From: JAUWQU01 sp964605095
Lineage (GTDB): Bacteria; Planctomycetota; Phycisphaerae; SM23-33
NCBI GenBank assembly: GCA_964605095.1
Contig: CAZSBS010000005.1
Coordinates: forward strand, 1 to 39,978
Length of the DNA: 39,978 nucleotides
Reading direction: 5' to 3'
Shown here: in pieces, positions 16,595 to 24,426 of the stretch
How the letters are laid out: each line of letters opens with the position of its first letter
Position numbering within the stretch: the first letter of the stretch is position 1
Made by a program: the position numbers and the translations under genes
The notes under the pieces: generated by a model
The model's input: the letters and a program-made list of their open reading frames with translations, nothing else
Database searches by the model: none
What the model was told of the DNA's origin: nothing

Positions 16595-18478
16595 CTACTT
16601 TCCCGGCCCGGCTGACTGGCGGATGGCCTGCGCCTGCTGCCCAGCCGGCGGCTCGCCTGTCGGCACAGCCTCGGGGCTGGAGTTGCCCTCGAGCTTGATA
16701 TTAGCCTCCGGCGTGGCGTTGTAGCGGATCGGCGGCGAGCCCTTGCCACATACAAGCACGTTGGCCTTGACCAGGTTCACGCCGGCCTTGTGGAAACGCA
16801 GCGGGCTGCGGGCAACGTCGTGGATCAGGTTGTTCTCGATGAGCAGGTCCGTGCTGCCCTCGTCCAGAAACATGCCGTTGCTCTCAGCCCGGCCGGCGTT
16901 TACGGGCACGTCATGAATCCAGTTGCCAGTAAGCTTTGTACCCGGCTGCCAGCCCAGAGTGTATATTCCCCCGCCGTCCGAGAGCACCTGCATCACGTGG
17001 TGAATGTGGTTGTTTGTCACCAGGTTGCCCTTGCACGGCGTGGGCGCGGGGTTCCACATCCAGCCGACGGATATGCCCGTATAGGGCAGATGGCGGACCT
17101 CGTTGTTGGAAATCATGTTGTCGCCGGACAGGCCCACCCATATGCCGACTGCGCCATAGTACAGCGCCCCGCAGCGTTCGATGGTGCAGTCCCGCACGGT
17201 GTTGGCGCCGGAAACCCCGGCCGGGATGGACTTGGGCGACGGCTCGCCGAGCATTACGCCATTGCCGGCCACGTCCGTTACCGTGCAGCCTGCGATGGCA
17301 GAGTCACGGCAGCCGCGCCCCAGCCAGACGCCGCTGCCGCCAAGATGGCGGAAGGTGCAGGCCTCGAACTGCACGGCGCGGGCGTTTTGCACTTCCACGG
17401 CCGGCACCACAGCCTGCCAGGACCCGCCGGCGTTTTCCTTTGCGGAGAAGTGGGAGCACGCCTGTCCGCCGGCATAGCGAACCCCGGCCGGGGACCAGGC
17501 GCAGTGCTCGAACGCCAGCCCCACGAACCGCAGGTTGCGGATGATCTTTTCGGCTGCATCCTCGCCGCGAACGACCAGCAATTGCCTCGCCAGCGGGGCG
17601 ACGGCCTGGAAGCCGTCGATCTTCTCGCCCGCCATCGGCCGGTACAGGACCTTTCCGCTTGCACGGTCCAACCACCATTCGCCGGGGGCGTCCAGAAGCT
17701 CTTGGGCGCCGGTTACGAAGTACCGCGGATTGGGTTCGAAGCCGTTGATCCGCCAGAAGTCGATCGGGCCGCCAATGACGTACTGCGTCGTAAGCGTGCG
17801 GCTGGCGTTGTCGACGGCAGCCACGCTCGTGCGGCTGATGGACCAATCGTGCAGCAGCACGAGCGTCAGTTGTGTCGCATCCTTTACGGGCGGGAGATCG
17901 CCGGCGTTGAACAGAAAGCTCCGCCGCGGATCGACGGGCTTAAGGACGCGGAGATAGCCGTCATTGGGGTGCCTGGCCGGGGTGCGGCGCTGGCCGGCAA
18001 CGAACAGTTCGTCGAAGTCCCTCGCCCCATTGGCGTCGGTGAGCTTTGCCGGGAGTTTCGCCGACCACGTGCCGTCGCCTCGGTCAACCCAGGCTGTAAT
18101 CTCGACGCCGCCGGACAGGACGGGCGACTCGCCCGGATATGCGGCGTAGGTGACGCTGTGTTTGTCGTCGCCGCCGTCGGCCTGGCCGAAAACCAGCGGC
18201 CCGGCCTGGCGGTACGTCCCGCCGCGAATCAGGACCGTCACGTCGCCATCCAGGCCGGCGGCGATTTTCGCGCGCACGGCGTCGCGTGCGCGGGCTATTG
18301 TGGCGAAGGGCCGACTGGCCGAGCCGGGGTTCGCGTCGTCGCCGGCGGGCGAGACATAGAACTCCGCCTTCGGCACGGGCAAGGCGGCATCAGCGGCAGA
18401 AGCGGCTGCACAGGTCCCGACCAGAATCACCGTTGCCAGCAGCGTAAGGAATATTCTTTGGGGCATTCTTGAGAACAT
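16595..18478 (-). CDS. Secreted right-handed parallel beta-helix protein
   Basis: A 627-residue exported protein. A signal peptide spans 1-29 (LTLLATVILVGTCAAASA). It is followed by the FYVSPAGDDANPGS opening (40-53) and RPFATIARARDAVR typical of DUF1565/pectate-lyase-like beta-helix proteins. The C-terminal half (about 330-590) is a series of parallel beta-helix turns, each with N-x-I/V and H-x-L patterns, such as NEVRHLPYTGI, NHIHHVMQVLSDGGGI and NNLIHDVARS. It probably binds or cleaves a polysaccharide in the periplasm or outside the cell; I see no sure catalytic set. The ATG at 18478 has AAGGA 7 nt upstream, so the longer frame is not used. It is divergent from xylose isomerase. Confidence 0.88.
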   Translation of the reverse strand: MFSRMPQRIFLTLLATVILVGTCAAASAADAALPVPKAEFYVSPAGDDANPGSASRPFATIARARDAVRAKIAAGLDGDVTVLIRGGTYRQAGPLVFGQADGGDDKHSVTYAAYPGESPVLSGGVEITAWVDRGDGTWSAKLPAKLTDANGARDFDELFVAGQRRTPARHPNDGYLRVLKPVDPRRSFLFNAGDLPPVKDATQLTLVLLHDWSISRTSVAAVDNASRTLTTQYVIGGPIDFWRINGFEPNPRYFVTGAQELLDAPGEWWLDRASGKVLYRPMAGEKIDGFQAVAPLARQLLVVRGEDAAEKIIRNLRFVGLAFEHCAWSPAGVRYAGGQACSHFSAKENAGGSWQAVVPAVEVQNARAVQFEACTFRHLGGSGVWLGRGCRDSAIAGCTVTDVAGNGVMLGEPSPKSIPAGVSGANTVRDCTIERCGALYYGAVGIWVGLSGDNMISNNEVRHLPYTGISVGWMWNPAPTPCKGNLVTNNHIHHVMQVLSDGGGIYTLGWQPGTKLTGNWIHDVPVNAGRAESNGMFLDEGSTDLLIENNLIHDVARSPLRFHKAGVNLVKANVLVCGKGSPPIRYNATPEANIKLEGNSSPEAVPTGEPPAGQQAQAIRQSAGPGK

Positions 18479-18532
18479 GAGCGGTTCCTTCTCTAGACTT
18501 ACAGGCCACCGATGGCAGTATACAGGCACGAT

Positions 18533-18587
18533 CCGACGCGAAAGACGTGGTTGCCTCGCCCCCAAGGGCTTGGCAAACCACGGCACC
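18533..18587 (-). repeat. Structured repeat of the GGTGCCGTGGTT family, copy 1
   Basis: On the minus strand the block opens GGTGCCGTGGTT and closes AACCACGTCTTTCGCGTCGG. A variable centre can fold because CGTGGTT pairs with AACCACG. The outer parts match the copy at 37921-37981 nearly exactly, while the central hairpin differs. It lies between the divergent beta-helix and xylA genes. Confidence 0.75.
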
Positions 18588-18604
18588 CAAATATTCCCGG
18601 ATTC

Positions 18605-18668
18605 CACTTTTTATTTTCCGGGCTCCTTGTTCCTGGTTCCTGATTCCGCCGTTTGCTTTCCGGGTTGA
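18605..18668 (-). repeat. GGAACC-type repeat between beta-helix and xylA genes
   Basis: The minus-strand sequence contains CGGCGGAATCAGGAACC with a neighbouring purine-rich block, like the repeats behind the Mpo1-like, xylA and lipoprotein genes. Unlike those, this copy lies in a divergent promoter region. Confidence 0.65.
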
Positions 18669-18772
18669 CGCTCCGGCTCTGCTATGTACAATTCCTTTGA
18701 TTGCCGCAGGTTTCGCGGCCGGGCACACGCCCGGGCCCAGGCGGTGGCCACTATAAGACAGGAGATAGACCA

Positions 18773-20083
18773 ATGGCCGAGTTCTTTGCCGGAATCAGCA
18801 AGATCAAGTACGAGGGTCCCAAGTCGAAGAACCCCCTCTCGTTCAAGCACTACAACCCGGATGAAGTGATCGCGGGCAAGAAGATGGCCGACCACTTCCG
18901 CTTCTCCGTGGCCTACTGGCACTCATTCTGCAATGGCGGGGCCGATCAGTTCGGCGTCGCGACGCGCCAGATGCCCTGGGTCGTGGGCGACGCGATGCAG
19001 ACCGCTCGCAACAAAGTCCAGGCATGCTTCGAGTTCTGCCAGAAGCTCGGCGTGCGGTTCTACTGCTTCCATGACCGCGACGTTGCGCCCGAGGGCGCCA
19101 CGCTGGCTGAGAGCAATAAGAACTTCCGCGAGATCGCCAAGCTTATGAAGGCCGAGCAGGACCGCACGGGCATCAAGCCGCTCTGGGGCACGGCCTGCCT
19201 GTTCGTCCACCCGCGGTACATGCACGGTGCGGGCACGAGCTGCAACGCCGACGTGTTCGCCTACGGGGCCGCCCAGGTCGCCGAGGCCATCAGCGTGACC
19301 AAGGACCTCGGCGGCAGCGGGTATGTCTTCTGGGGCGGGCGAGAGGGCTACAAGACCCTCCTGAACACCGACATGGGGCGCGAGCTGGACAACCTCGCCC
19401 GCTTCCTCCACCTGGCCGTGGATTACAAGAAGAGCATCGGCTTTACCGGGCAGTTTTACATCGAGCCCAAGCCCAAGGAGCCGACCAAGCACCAGTACGA
19501 CAGCGACGCCGCCGCCTGCTACGCCTTCCTCCAGAAGTACGACCTGGTCAAGGATTTCAAGCTGAACATCGAGGCCAATCACGCCACGCTGGCAGGGCAC
19601 ACGTTCCACCACGAGCTCGAGTTCGCAGCCGCCAACGGGATCCTCGGCTCGATCGACGCAAACCGCGGCGACCTGCTGCTGGGCTGGGACACCGACCAGT
19701 TCCCGACGGACCTTTACGACGCGACCTGCGCGATGATGACGCTGCTGAAGTGCGGCGGATTCACAACGGGCGGGCTGAACTTCGACGCCCACGTGGCGCG
19801 CGAGTCGGTCGAGCCGGTGGACCTGTTCCACGCCCACATCGGCGGGATGGACGCCTTCGCACGCGGGCTGAAGATCGCCGCCGCCGCCGCCGAGGGCGGC
19901 GAGATCGCCAAGATCATCAAGGATCGCTACGCGAGCTGGGACAGCGGCATCGGCGCCGAGATCGAGGCCGGCAAGAAGACCATGAAGGACTTGGCCGACT
20001 ACATGCTGGCCAAGGGCAACCCGGAGGCCAACACCTCGGGCCGAACCGAACTGATCGAGAACATCCTGAATACGTACTTCTAG
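18773..20083 (+). CDS. xylA: Xylose isomerase
   Basis: A 436-residue class II xylose isomerase, interconverting D-xylose and D-xylulose (and glucose and fructose) with two divalent metals. Seen: AYWHSF (W49), the catalytic block FHDRDVAPEG (H100, D103), GGREGYKTLLNTD, YIEPKP with the metal-binding glutamate, IEANHATLAGHTFHHE, DANRGD, GWDTDQFP and GGLNFDAHVARES. The length is typical and all metal ligands appear present. The ATG at 18773 has GGAG 8 nt upstream. No xylulokinase or transporter gene is adjacent, so it is not in a classical xyl operon. The neighbouring beta-helix, TIM-barrel and oxidoreductase genes support a role in pentose use. A composite repeat starts just behind the TAG stop. 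Confidence 0.97.
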   Translation: MAEFFAGISKIKYEGPKSKNPLSFKHYNPDEVIAGKKMADHFRFSVAYWHSFCNGGADQFGVATRQMPWVVGDAMQTARNKVQACFEFCQKLGVRFYCFHDRDVAPEGATLAESNKNFREIAKLMKAEQDRTGIKPLWGTACLFVHPRYMHGAGTSCNADVFAYGAAQVAEAISVTKDLGGSGYVFWGGREGYKTLLNTDMGRELDNLARFLHLAVDYKKSIGFTGQFYIEPKPKEPTKHQYDSDAAACYAFLQKYDLVKDFKLNIEANHATLAGHTFHHELEFAAANGILGSIDANRGDLLLGWDTDQFPTDLYDATCAMMTLLKCGGFTTGGLNFDAHVARESVEPVDLFHAHIGGMDAFARGLKIAAAAAEGGEIAKIIKDRYASWDSGIGAEIEAGKKTMKDLADYMLAKGNPEANTSGRTELIENILNTYF

Positions 20084-20331
20084 AGAAACGGTAGCCGGTA
20101 GGCAGTAGCCGGGAAAAGAAGAAAGCGGAACCTGGAATCCGGAACCTGGGAAAAGATAAAGGCGGAACCTGCTGTTGAGGCTTGCTCGCTTCAGCGAGCA
20201 TGAAAGCACGTATTGCGGAATCTGAAATCTAGAATCTGAAATCTAGAATCTGAAATCTAGAATCTGAAATCTAGAATCTGAAATCTAGAATCTGAAATCT
20301 GAAATCTAAGCCTGAAGCCTGAATCCTTAAC
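20084..20331 (+). repeat. Composite 3'-end repeat element, copy 2
   Basis: Directly behind the xylA stop, in sense direction: CGGTAGCCGGTAGGCAGTA (20089-20107); a GCCGGGAAAAGAAG block; GGAACCTGG-type units; a 67-bp unit (20164-20230) with the hairpin TGCTCGC-TTCA-GCGAGCA (20183-20200); then GAATCTGAAATCTA repeated about six times (20218-20301); then AAGCCTGAAGCCTG. The module order equals that of copy 1 (8989 down to 8803), and the 67-bp unit is identical. It fills the whole gap to the convergent EamA gene. Confidence 0.87.
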
Positions 20332-20367
20332 CGCGTGCGGGCTTTCTTTTGCCCCGGCTGCCCCCCC

Positions 20368-21237
20368 TCACTCGGCGCGGTGGAGGCGCAGCACGACGAT
20401 TGCCGCTGCAACCACCAACCCGGCCGCCACGTAGAGCGACCAACTCGGCGCCTCGGCGTAGATGAAGTATGCCATCACGCCGGCCAGAACGAACTGGCCG
20501 AGGTTCAGTATGCTCACCACCTGCCCGCGGAGGTGCTTCATCGAGTAGTTGAGGATCGAGTGGCCCACCACGGTCGGCACGAGGCCCAGGCCGAGAACCA
20601 GGCCCATCTCCCGCGGCGAGTACGCGCGAAACGGGTTGACGAAAAACAACGATGCCACGAAGCAGAACACCCCCGCCGCCCAGTACAGCGGGACCATGTA
20701 AAGCCACAAACTCGCAAACGCGCGGTTGCGCCGGCCCAGGGCAAGATAGACAGCCATCAGCAGCATCGAGCCGAAACAGATTCCGTCGCCGAGCAGGTAT
20801 TGCGGGCTTGCGTCGAAGTCCGTCCAGCCCAGCAGGGCCACGCCGCCGATGGCGATGACGGTGGCCAGAAACTCGCCCGCGGTCAGCCGCTCGCGGACCA
20901 GGACGAACATCAGAAGCGGCATGACGATGGGGACCATGTTCACGATCAGGCTGGCGTTGACCGCCTTCGTGTAGCCGACGCCGATGATCCACGAGACGAA
21001 GTGGGCTCCCAGCAGCAGCCCTGGCAAGAGCGTCGCGGCCAGTTGTCTTGGCCCGAGTCGGCCCGGGAAGCGACGCATGTCGCGAAGCATCAGCGGCGTC
21101 AGGACAATCGCCGCGACGAACAGCCGAAGCGCCGCCAGCAGCACCGGGTCCAGCGTGGCTGGACGCGCCTTGATCATTATCACCGCCGTCGAACAGGCGA
21201 AAACGCCAAAGACAAGAACCAGCACTCGAAAAAACAC
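20368..21237 (-). CDS. EamA/DMT family transporter
   Basis: A 289-residue integral membrane protein with about ten hydrophobic helices in two EamA halves. The second half begins near residue 148 (LLGDGICFGSMLLMAVYLALGRR), and the signature end LNLGQFVLAGVMAYFIYAEAPSW is clear. DMT-superfamily members export or import metabolites such as amino acids, sugars or nucleotides; the substrate cannot be told from sequence. The start is a GTG at 21237 with AGGAG 7 nt upstream. It is divergent from ribD with only 74 nt between the starts, and convergent with xylA across the composite repeat. Confidence 0.9.
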   Translation of the reverse strand: MFFRVLVLVFGVFACSTAVIMIKARPATLDPVLLAALRLFVAAIVLTPLMLRDMRRFPGRLGPRQLAATLLPGLLLGAHFVSWIIGVGYTKAVNASLIVNMVPIVMPLLMFVLVRERLTAGEFLATVIAIGGVALLGWTDFDASPQYLLGDGICFGSMLLMAVYLALGRRNRAFASLWLYMVPLYWAAGVFCFVASLFFVNPFRAYSPREMGLVLGLGLVPTVVGHSILNYSMKHLRGQVVSILNLGQFVLAGVMAYFIYAEAPSWSLYVAAGLVVAAAIVVLRLHRAE

Positions 21238-21311
21238 GCACGAACTCCTGGTTTACCGCCGCCTAACCACTACTGCCTTCCTGGCCGGGGCGTCTATAAT
21301 GCCGCAGGGAC

Positions 21312-22472
21312 ATGACCAAGGCAAACGAACAGTTCATGCTGCGTGCGATCGAGCTGGCCCGGCAGGGCCTGGGCGCGGTGGAGCCCAACCCGATGGTCGG
21401 GGCAGTTATTGTGCGCGACGGACGGGTGCTGGGTGAGGGATGGCACCAACTCTTCGGCGGGCCGCACGCGGAGGTCGAGGCGCTCGCCGCGGCCAAAGCC
21501 GGCGGATCGGACGTCCGCGGCGCTACCATGTACGTCACGCTGGAGCCGTGTAACCATCACGGCAAAACGCCGCCCTGCACCGAGGCGATCATCGCATCAG
21601 GGATTGTTCGCGTCGCCGCGGCAATGGAGGATCCCGACAAGCTCGTCGCCGGGCGGGGCCTCGCCAAGCTCCGCGCCGCCGGAATCGAGGTCGAGGTCGG
21701 CCTCTGTGAAGTCGAGGCTCGCGAGTTGCTGGCCCCGTACATCAAGCTTCGCACTCGCAAGCGCCCTTGGGTGATCTGCAAGTGGGCGCAAACGTCGGAT
21801 GGGTGCCTGGCCCTTCCCGCCGGCGCCGAGCCCCCTGGGGGATCCGAAAGGTGGATCTCCGGCGATAAATCCCGCGCAATGGTGCATGAGCTTCGCGGCT
21901 ATTGCGACGGCATTTGCGTCGGCAGCGGCACGGTGCTGGCCGACGACCCGCTGCTTACCAACCGCACGGGCCGAGGCCGACAGCCGACGCGGATCGTCCT
22001 TGACGGGCAACTGCGAACCCCGTCCGACAGCAGACTCATCGCGACGGCCTCGGCGAACGCGCCGGTCCTGCTGGCCACCACGGCTCGGACCCTGGAGGTC
22101 CAGGCGGCCTCGGCTGGGATACTGGCACGCGAGGGCGTGGAGTTCCTGGCCCTGCCGGCCGGGGCGCGAGGCGGGGTCAGCCTGGGCGCCCTGCTGGACG
22201 AGTTGGGCCGGCGAAAGTGGACCCGCCTGCTCGTCGAGGGCGGGCCAACGGTGCTCCGGCGGGTCATTTCCGAACACTTGGCCGATGAGTTGTGGGTCTT
22301 CATCTCCCCGCATGCCGCCCGCCGGGCCGCCACGGACGCCAAGCCGGGTTCGTCACCTGAAGATCAGTTGCCTCGCTTGGACATCCGCGACATCCAGGCC
22401 ACCGCCCACCTGCCCCACCCGCGGCAAAGCAAGGTAGGGCACGATACGCTCTTGAAGTTCAGACTCGCCTGA
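21312..22472 (+). CDS. ribD: Bifunctional riboflavin biosynthesis protein RibD
   Basis: RibD (386 residues) performs two successive steps of riboflavin synthesis: deamination of the pyrimidine intermediate and NADPH-dependent reduction of its ribose. The N-terminal deaminase domain (1-145) shows the zinc site HAE (52-54) and PC...C (C80, C89), with NPMVGAVIV before it. The reductase domain (about 150-386) shows WAQTSDGCLA, ISGDKSR, GICVGSGTVLADDP, RIVLDG and LLVEGGPTVLR. It is complete and of usual length. The ATG at 21312 has AGGGA close upstream. No other rib gene is in view. A strong terminator follows at 22501-22555, so the gene is probably monocistronic. Confidence 0.96.
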   Translation: MTKANEQFMLRAIELARQGLGAVEPNPMVGAVIVRDGRVLGEGWHQLFGGPHAEVEALAAAKAGGSDVRGATMYVTLEPCNHHGKTPPCTEAIIASGIVRVAAAMEDPDKLVAGRGLAKLRAAGIEVEVGLCEVEARELLAPYIKLRTRKRPWVICKWAQTSDGCLALPAGAEPPGGSERWISGDKSRAMVHELRGYCDGICVGSGTVLADDPLLTNRTGRGRQPTRIVLDGQLRTPSDSRLIATASANAPVLLATTARTLEVQAASAGILAREGVEFLALPAGARGGVSLGALLDELGRRKWTRLLVEGGPTVLRRVISEHLADELWVFISPHAARRAATDAKPGSSPEDQLPRLDIRDIQATAHLPHPRQSKVGHDTLLKFRLA

Positions 22473-22500
22473 CAAGGACGCTATCCCCAGGAAAGGCCAA

Positions 22501-22555
22501 GGGCGGGCCGGCACGCCCACACGCGGGAAACGCGCCGACCCGCCCGACATTTTTT
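22501..22555 (+). terminator. Rho-independent terminator after ribD
   Basis: GGGCGGGCCGGC (22501-22512) pairs with GCCGACCCGCCC (22534-22545) with one mismatch. After four bases comes a run of six T (22550-22555). It lies 29 nt behind the ribD stop. The inner loop can itself fold (GCGGGAAACGC). Confidence 0.75.
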
Positions 22556-22583
22556 GCATTGCTCGTGCGACAGGTCCCTTGCG

Positions 22584-22772
22584 TCAGCCTCGCAGATCGC
22601 AGTAGCTTTCCTCCGCACGGACGCTGGTAACGACGTCTTCGTACTTGCGCGGCGCCGGGCCGTCCCAGGAACACTGGAACTTGATCATCGCTTCAGTGGG
22701 GCTACCGGCCTCGACGACCATCTCGGCCTCGCCACGTGCGTCCGGCTTGCGATATCGAATCCTGTACGTCAT
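22584..22772 (-). CDS. Small conserved-looking protein of unknown function
   Basis: A 62-residue protein that I do not recognise. It opens MTYRIRYRKPDARGEAEMVV, which reads as two beta strands, followed by a helix (SPTEAMIKFQ) and a further strand (KYEDVVTSVRAEE). This compact beta-alpha-beta layout resembles small domains found in many planctomycete hypothetical proteins. Two cysteines (C34, C58) are present. The case for a real gene rests on the RBS: GGAGGAGG ends 6 nt before the ATG at 22772, among the best in the window. Codon third positions are G/C-rich as in neighbouring genes. It is single, with the ribD terminator facing it and a MITE-like element upstream. Confidence 0.7.
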   Translation of the reverse strand: MTYRIRYRKPDARGEAEMVVEAGSPTEAMIKFQCSWDGPAPRKYEDVVTSVRAEESYCDLRG

Positions 22773-22873
22773 GCTCAGCCTCCTCCGCCTCGGATCGAAG
22801 GCAAACTACGATTCGCACCACCCCTTCAGCAAATTATAGGGCTGGAAAAGTGGAACTGGCAAAAAGGGCGCAC

Positions 22874-22994
22874 TAGAGCAGTTTAAGTTTTTGTGTAGCA
22901 GGTCGGCCGTCGCCGAGGACGAGCCAGGCAAGGAAGCCGAAGCAGGCGACGCCACAGGCAGGCCGAACGCTACAGAAAAAGTTAAGCTGCTCTA
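22874..22994. mobile_element. MITE-like element with about 25-bp terminal inverted repeats
   Basis: The left end TAGAGCAGTTTAAGTTTTTG and the right end, reverse-complemented, TAGAGCAGCTTAACTTTTTC agree at all but three positions, and both continue to a common GTAGC. The interior shows further complementarity (GTCGGCC and GGCCGAAC; GTCGCC and GGCGAC), so the whole 121 bp can fold into one imperfect hairpin. Both outer borders are TA, as expected for TA target duplication by IS630/mariner-type transposases. It contains no coding sequence. It lies between the 62-residue gene and the amidase gene. Confidence 0.7.
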
Positions 22995-23051
22995 AAGAGG
23001 CGGGCGGGGGAACATCCTGTGGGCTGGGGAACTCGCGCGAGCGGAAAGCCC

Positions 23052-24020
23052 TTATCGCAGCGCCTCGCGGATGCCAAGGGCTATGGCGCGGGCGACCTTG
23101 CGCTGGTAGCCGGTGCTTCCGAGCATCGCGGCCTCGGCGCGGTTGGTCAGGAAGCCGAGTTCGATAAGCACCGCCGGAGTGCGGGATAACACCAGCACGC
23201 GGTAGCTGGCGTTCTTGACGCCCCGGCTTGGCGAGCAGTTGTCGCACATCCGCCGCAGGATCGCATTTGCCGCCGACATGGAATCCTTGTTGGGGCTGCG
23301 GTCCACATAGGCCGTAAAGCCGCTGGCCGAGCGGTTCGCCGCCGCGTCGGCGTGGATGCTCACGAACAGATCCGCCCGCACCCGTGCCGCGACGGCGGGC
23401 CGGTCCTCAAGCTCGATGAACCGGTCGTCCGACCGGGTCATGATAACCTCGACACCCATGGCCGTAAGCTCCGCCGCCACCATCCTGGCCACGCCGAGCA
23501 CCAGATCCTTCTCGTGGTAGCCCAGCACGCTGGTGGCACCCGGGTCCTTCCCGCCGTGGCCCGGGTCAAGAACAACCCTGCCGATCGTTCCCGCGGGATG
23601 CCTGGGCGGCTCGAGAGGCTGGACAACGCCCGAATTGTGGACGCCCTGGTTGTCCTGGCCGTTTCCCGACCTCAGTGACGCGCGAATCCGCCCGACCAGC
23701 GGCGCCGGCACCATCAATGTCCCATCGCCGGACTCGATGCCTCCGCTATCGGCCAGGCAGCGCCCGTTGACGTATACTTCCCCGGCCGGGTCGGAGTACA
23801 TCACCACCACGTTGTTGCCGCCGCGAAGCGTGGCACTTGTGCGGCTGGTATGCACGACGGTCAGGCCCAGTTGGCCGGCCGCGGCGTAAGTGTCAAACTT
23901 CGGGACCGGGTCGCCGAAGATGTTCGTGATGCCCGTTTCAGGGCCGCAGCCCGCCAGCGGCGCCGCAATGACCAAGGCCAGAAGCGGCATGAGGCGAAAC
24001 TTGCTTGTCATTGCGGCCAT
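23052..24020 (-). CDS. Lipoprotein N-acetylmuramoyl-L-alanine amidase (Amidase_3)
   Basis: A 322-residue zinc amidase that cuts the bond between muramic acid and the stem peptide of peptidoglycan. A lipobox LAGC (C25) follows a hydrophobic signal, so it is membrane-anchored outside the cytoplasm. Residues about 40-115 resemble a beta-rich stalk of the copper-amine-oxidase-N or AMIN kind. The catalytic domain (145-322) shows VVLDPGHGGKDPGA (H155), E170, SIHADA (H223) and IELGFLTN (E287), so all zinc ligands and the catalytic glutamate are present. The ATG at 24020 is chosen because AAGGAG lies 7 nt upstream, inside the end of the preceding gene. That gene stops only 4 nt before, so the two are co-transcribed and probably coupled. 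This supports a real peptidoglycan layer in the host. Confidence 0.94.
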   Translation of the reverse strand: MAAMTSKFRLMPLLALVIAAPLAGCGPETGITNIFGDPVPKFDTYAAAGQLGLTVVHTSRTSATLRGGNNVVVMYSDPAGEVYVNGRCLADSGGIESGDGTLMVPAPLVGRIRASLRSGNGQDNQGVHNSGVVQPLEPPRHPAGTIGRVVLDPGHGGKDPGATSVLGYHEKDLVLGVARMVAAELTAMGVEVIMTRSDDRFIELEDRPAVAARVRADLFVSIHADAAANRSASGFTAYVDRSPNKDSMSAANAILRRMCDNCSPSRGVKNASYRVLVLSRTPAVLIELGFLTNRAEAAMLGSTGYQRKVARAIALGIREALR

Positions 24021-24024
24021 CCGG

Positions 24025-24420
24025 TCACTCCTTCAGCTCGAAGGCCTCATAGCTGCCGAAGGCCTTGTCAAAATCGTATACGTCGCGGAAATCGTCGAGA
24101 CGGTCATCGTCGGTCTTTCGCATGTAATTGTTGTCGATCATCAGGTAGACCATGTTGCCGAAGTCGATGGTCTCCCGGATGTTCCACTTATTCAGCACAG
24201 CCTTGGCCAGCATGCCCCATCGCTCGACGGCCAGGTCGCACAGCCAGCGGCAGAGTTGCTCGCCGGAAACGTGGTGCTGCTGCTCGCCGCCAGCCTGGTC
24301 ACGGTAGACCTCCTGCACCGCCCGGTTAAGCCCGTCATGCAGGAACGCGAACGCCTCCGGCGGGTATCGGCCATCGTCGGCAATCACCTGCTGCATAGGT
24401 TTATTCGGCTCTTGTTCCAT
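24025..24420 (-). CDS. Minf_1886 family protein (Planctomycetes/Verrucomicrobia-restricted)
   Basis: A 131-residue protein that I recognise as the Minf_1886 family, described as restricted to Verrucomicrobia and Planctomycetes. Typical features: YPPEAFAFLHDGLNRAVQEVY near 19-39, HHVSGEQLCRWLCDLAVERWG (about 49-69), and the acidic C-terminus with DDFRDVYDFDKAF. It is soluble, mostly helical and has no signal peptide. Function is unknown. It sits between metG (6 nt) and the amidase lipoprotein (4 nt), all on one strand, so the three form a tight operon. No good RBS is visible for the ATG at 24420; an internal ATG at codon 9 is possible. Translation may depend on coupling with metG. Confidence 0.85.
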   Translation of the reverse strand: MEQEPNKPMQQVIADDGRYPPEAFAFLHDGLNRAVQEVYRDQAGGEQQHHVSGEQLCRWLCDLAVERWGMLAKAVLNKWNIRETIDFGNMVYLMIDNNYMRKTDDDRLDDFRDVYDFDKAFGSYEAFELKE

Positions 24421-24426
24421 CTGGCA

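Noticed and set aside
20218..20301. Regular repeat array, possible CRISPR
   Set aside because: The units are 14 bp and directly contiguous with no spacers. It is a simple tandem array in a composite intergenic element.
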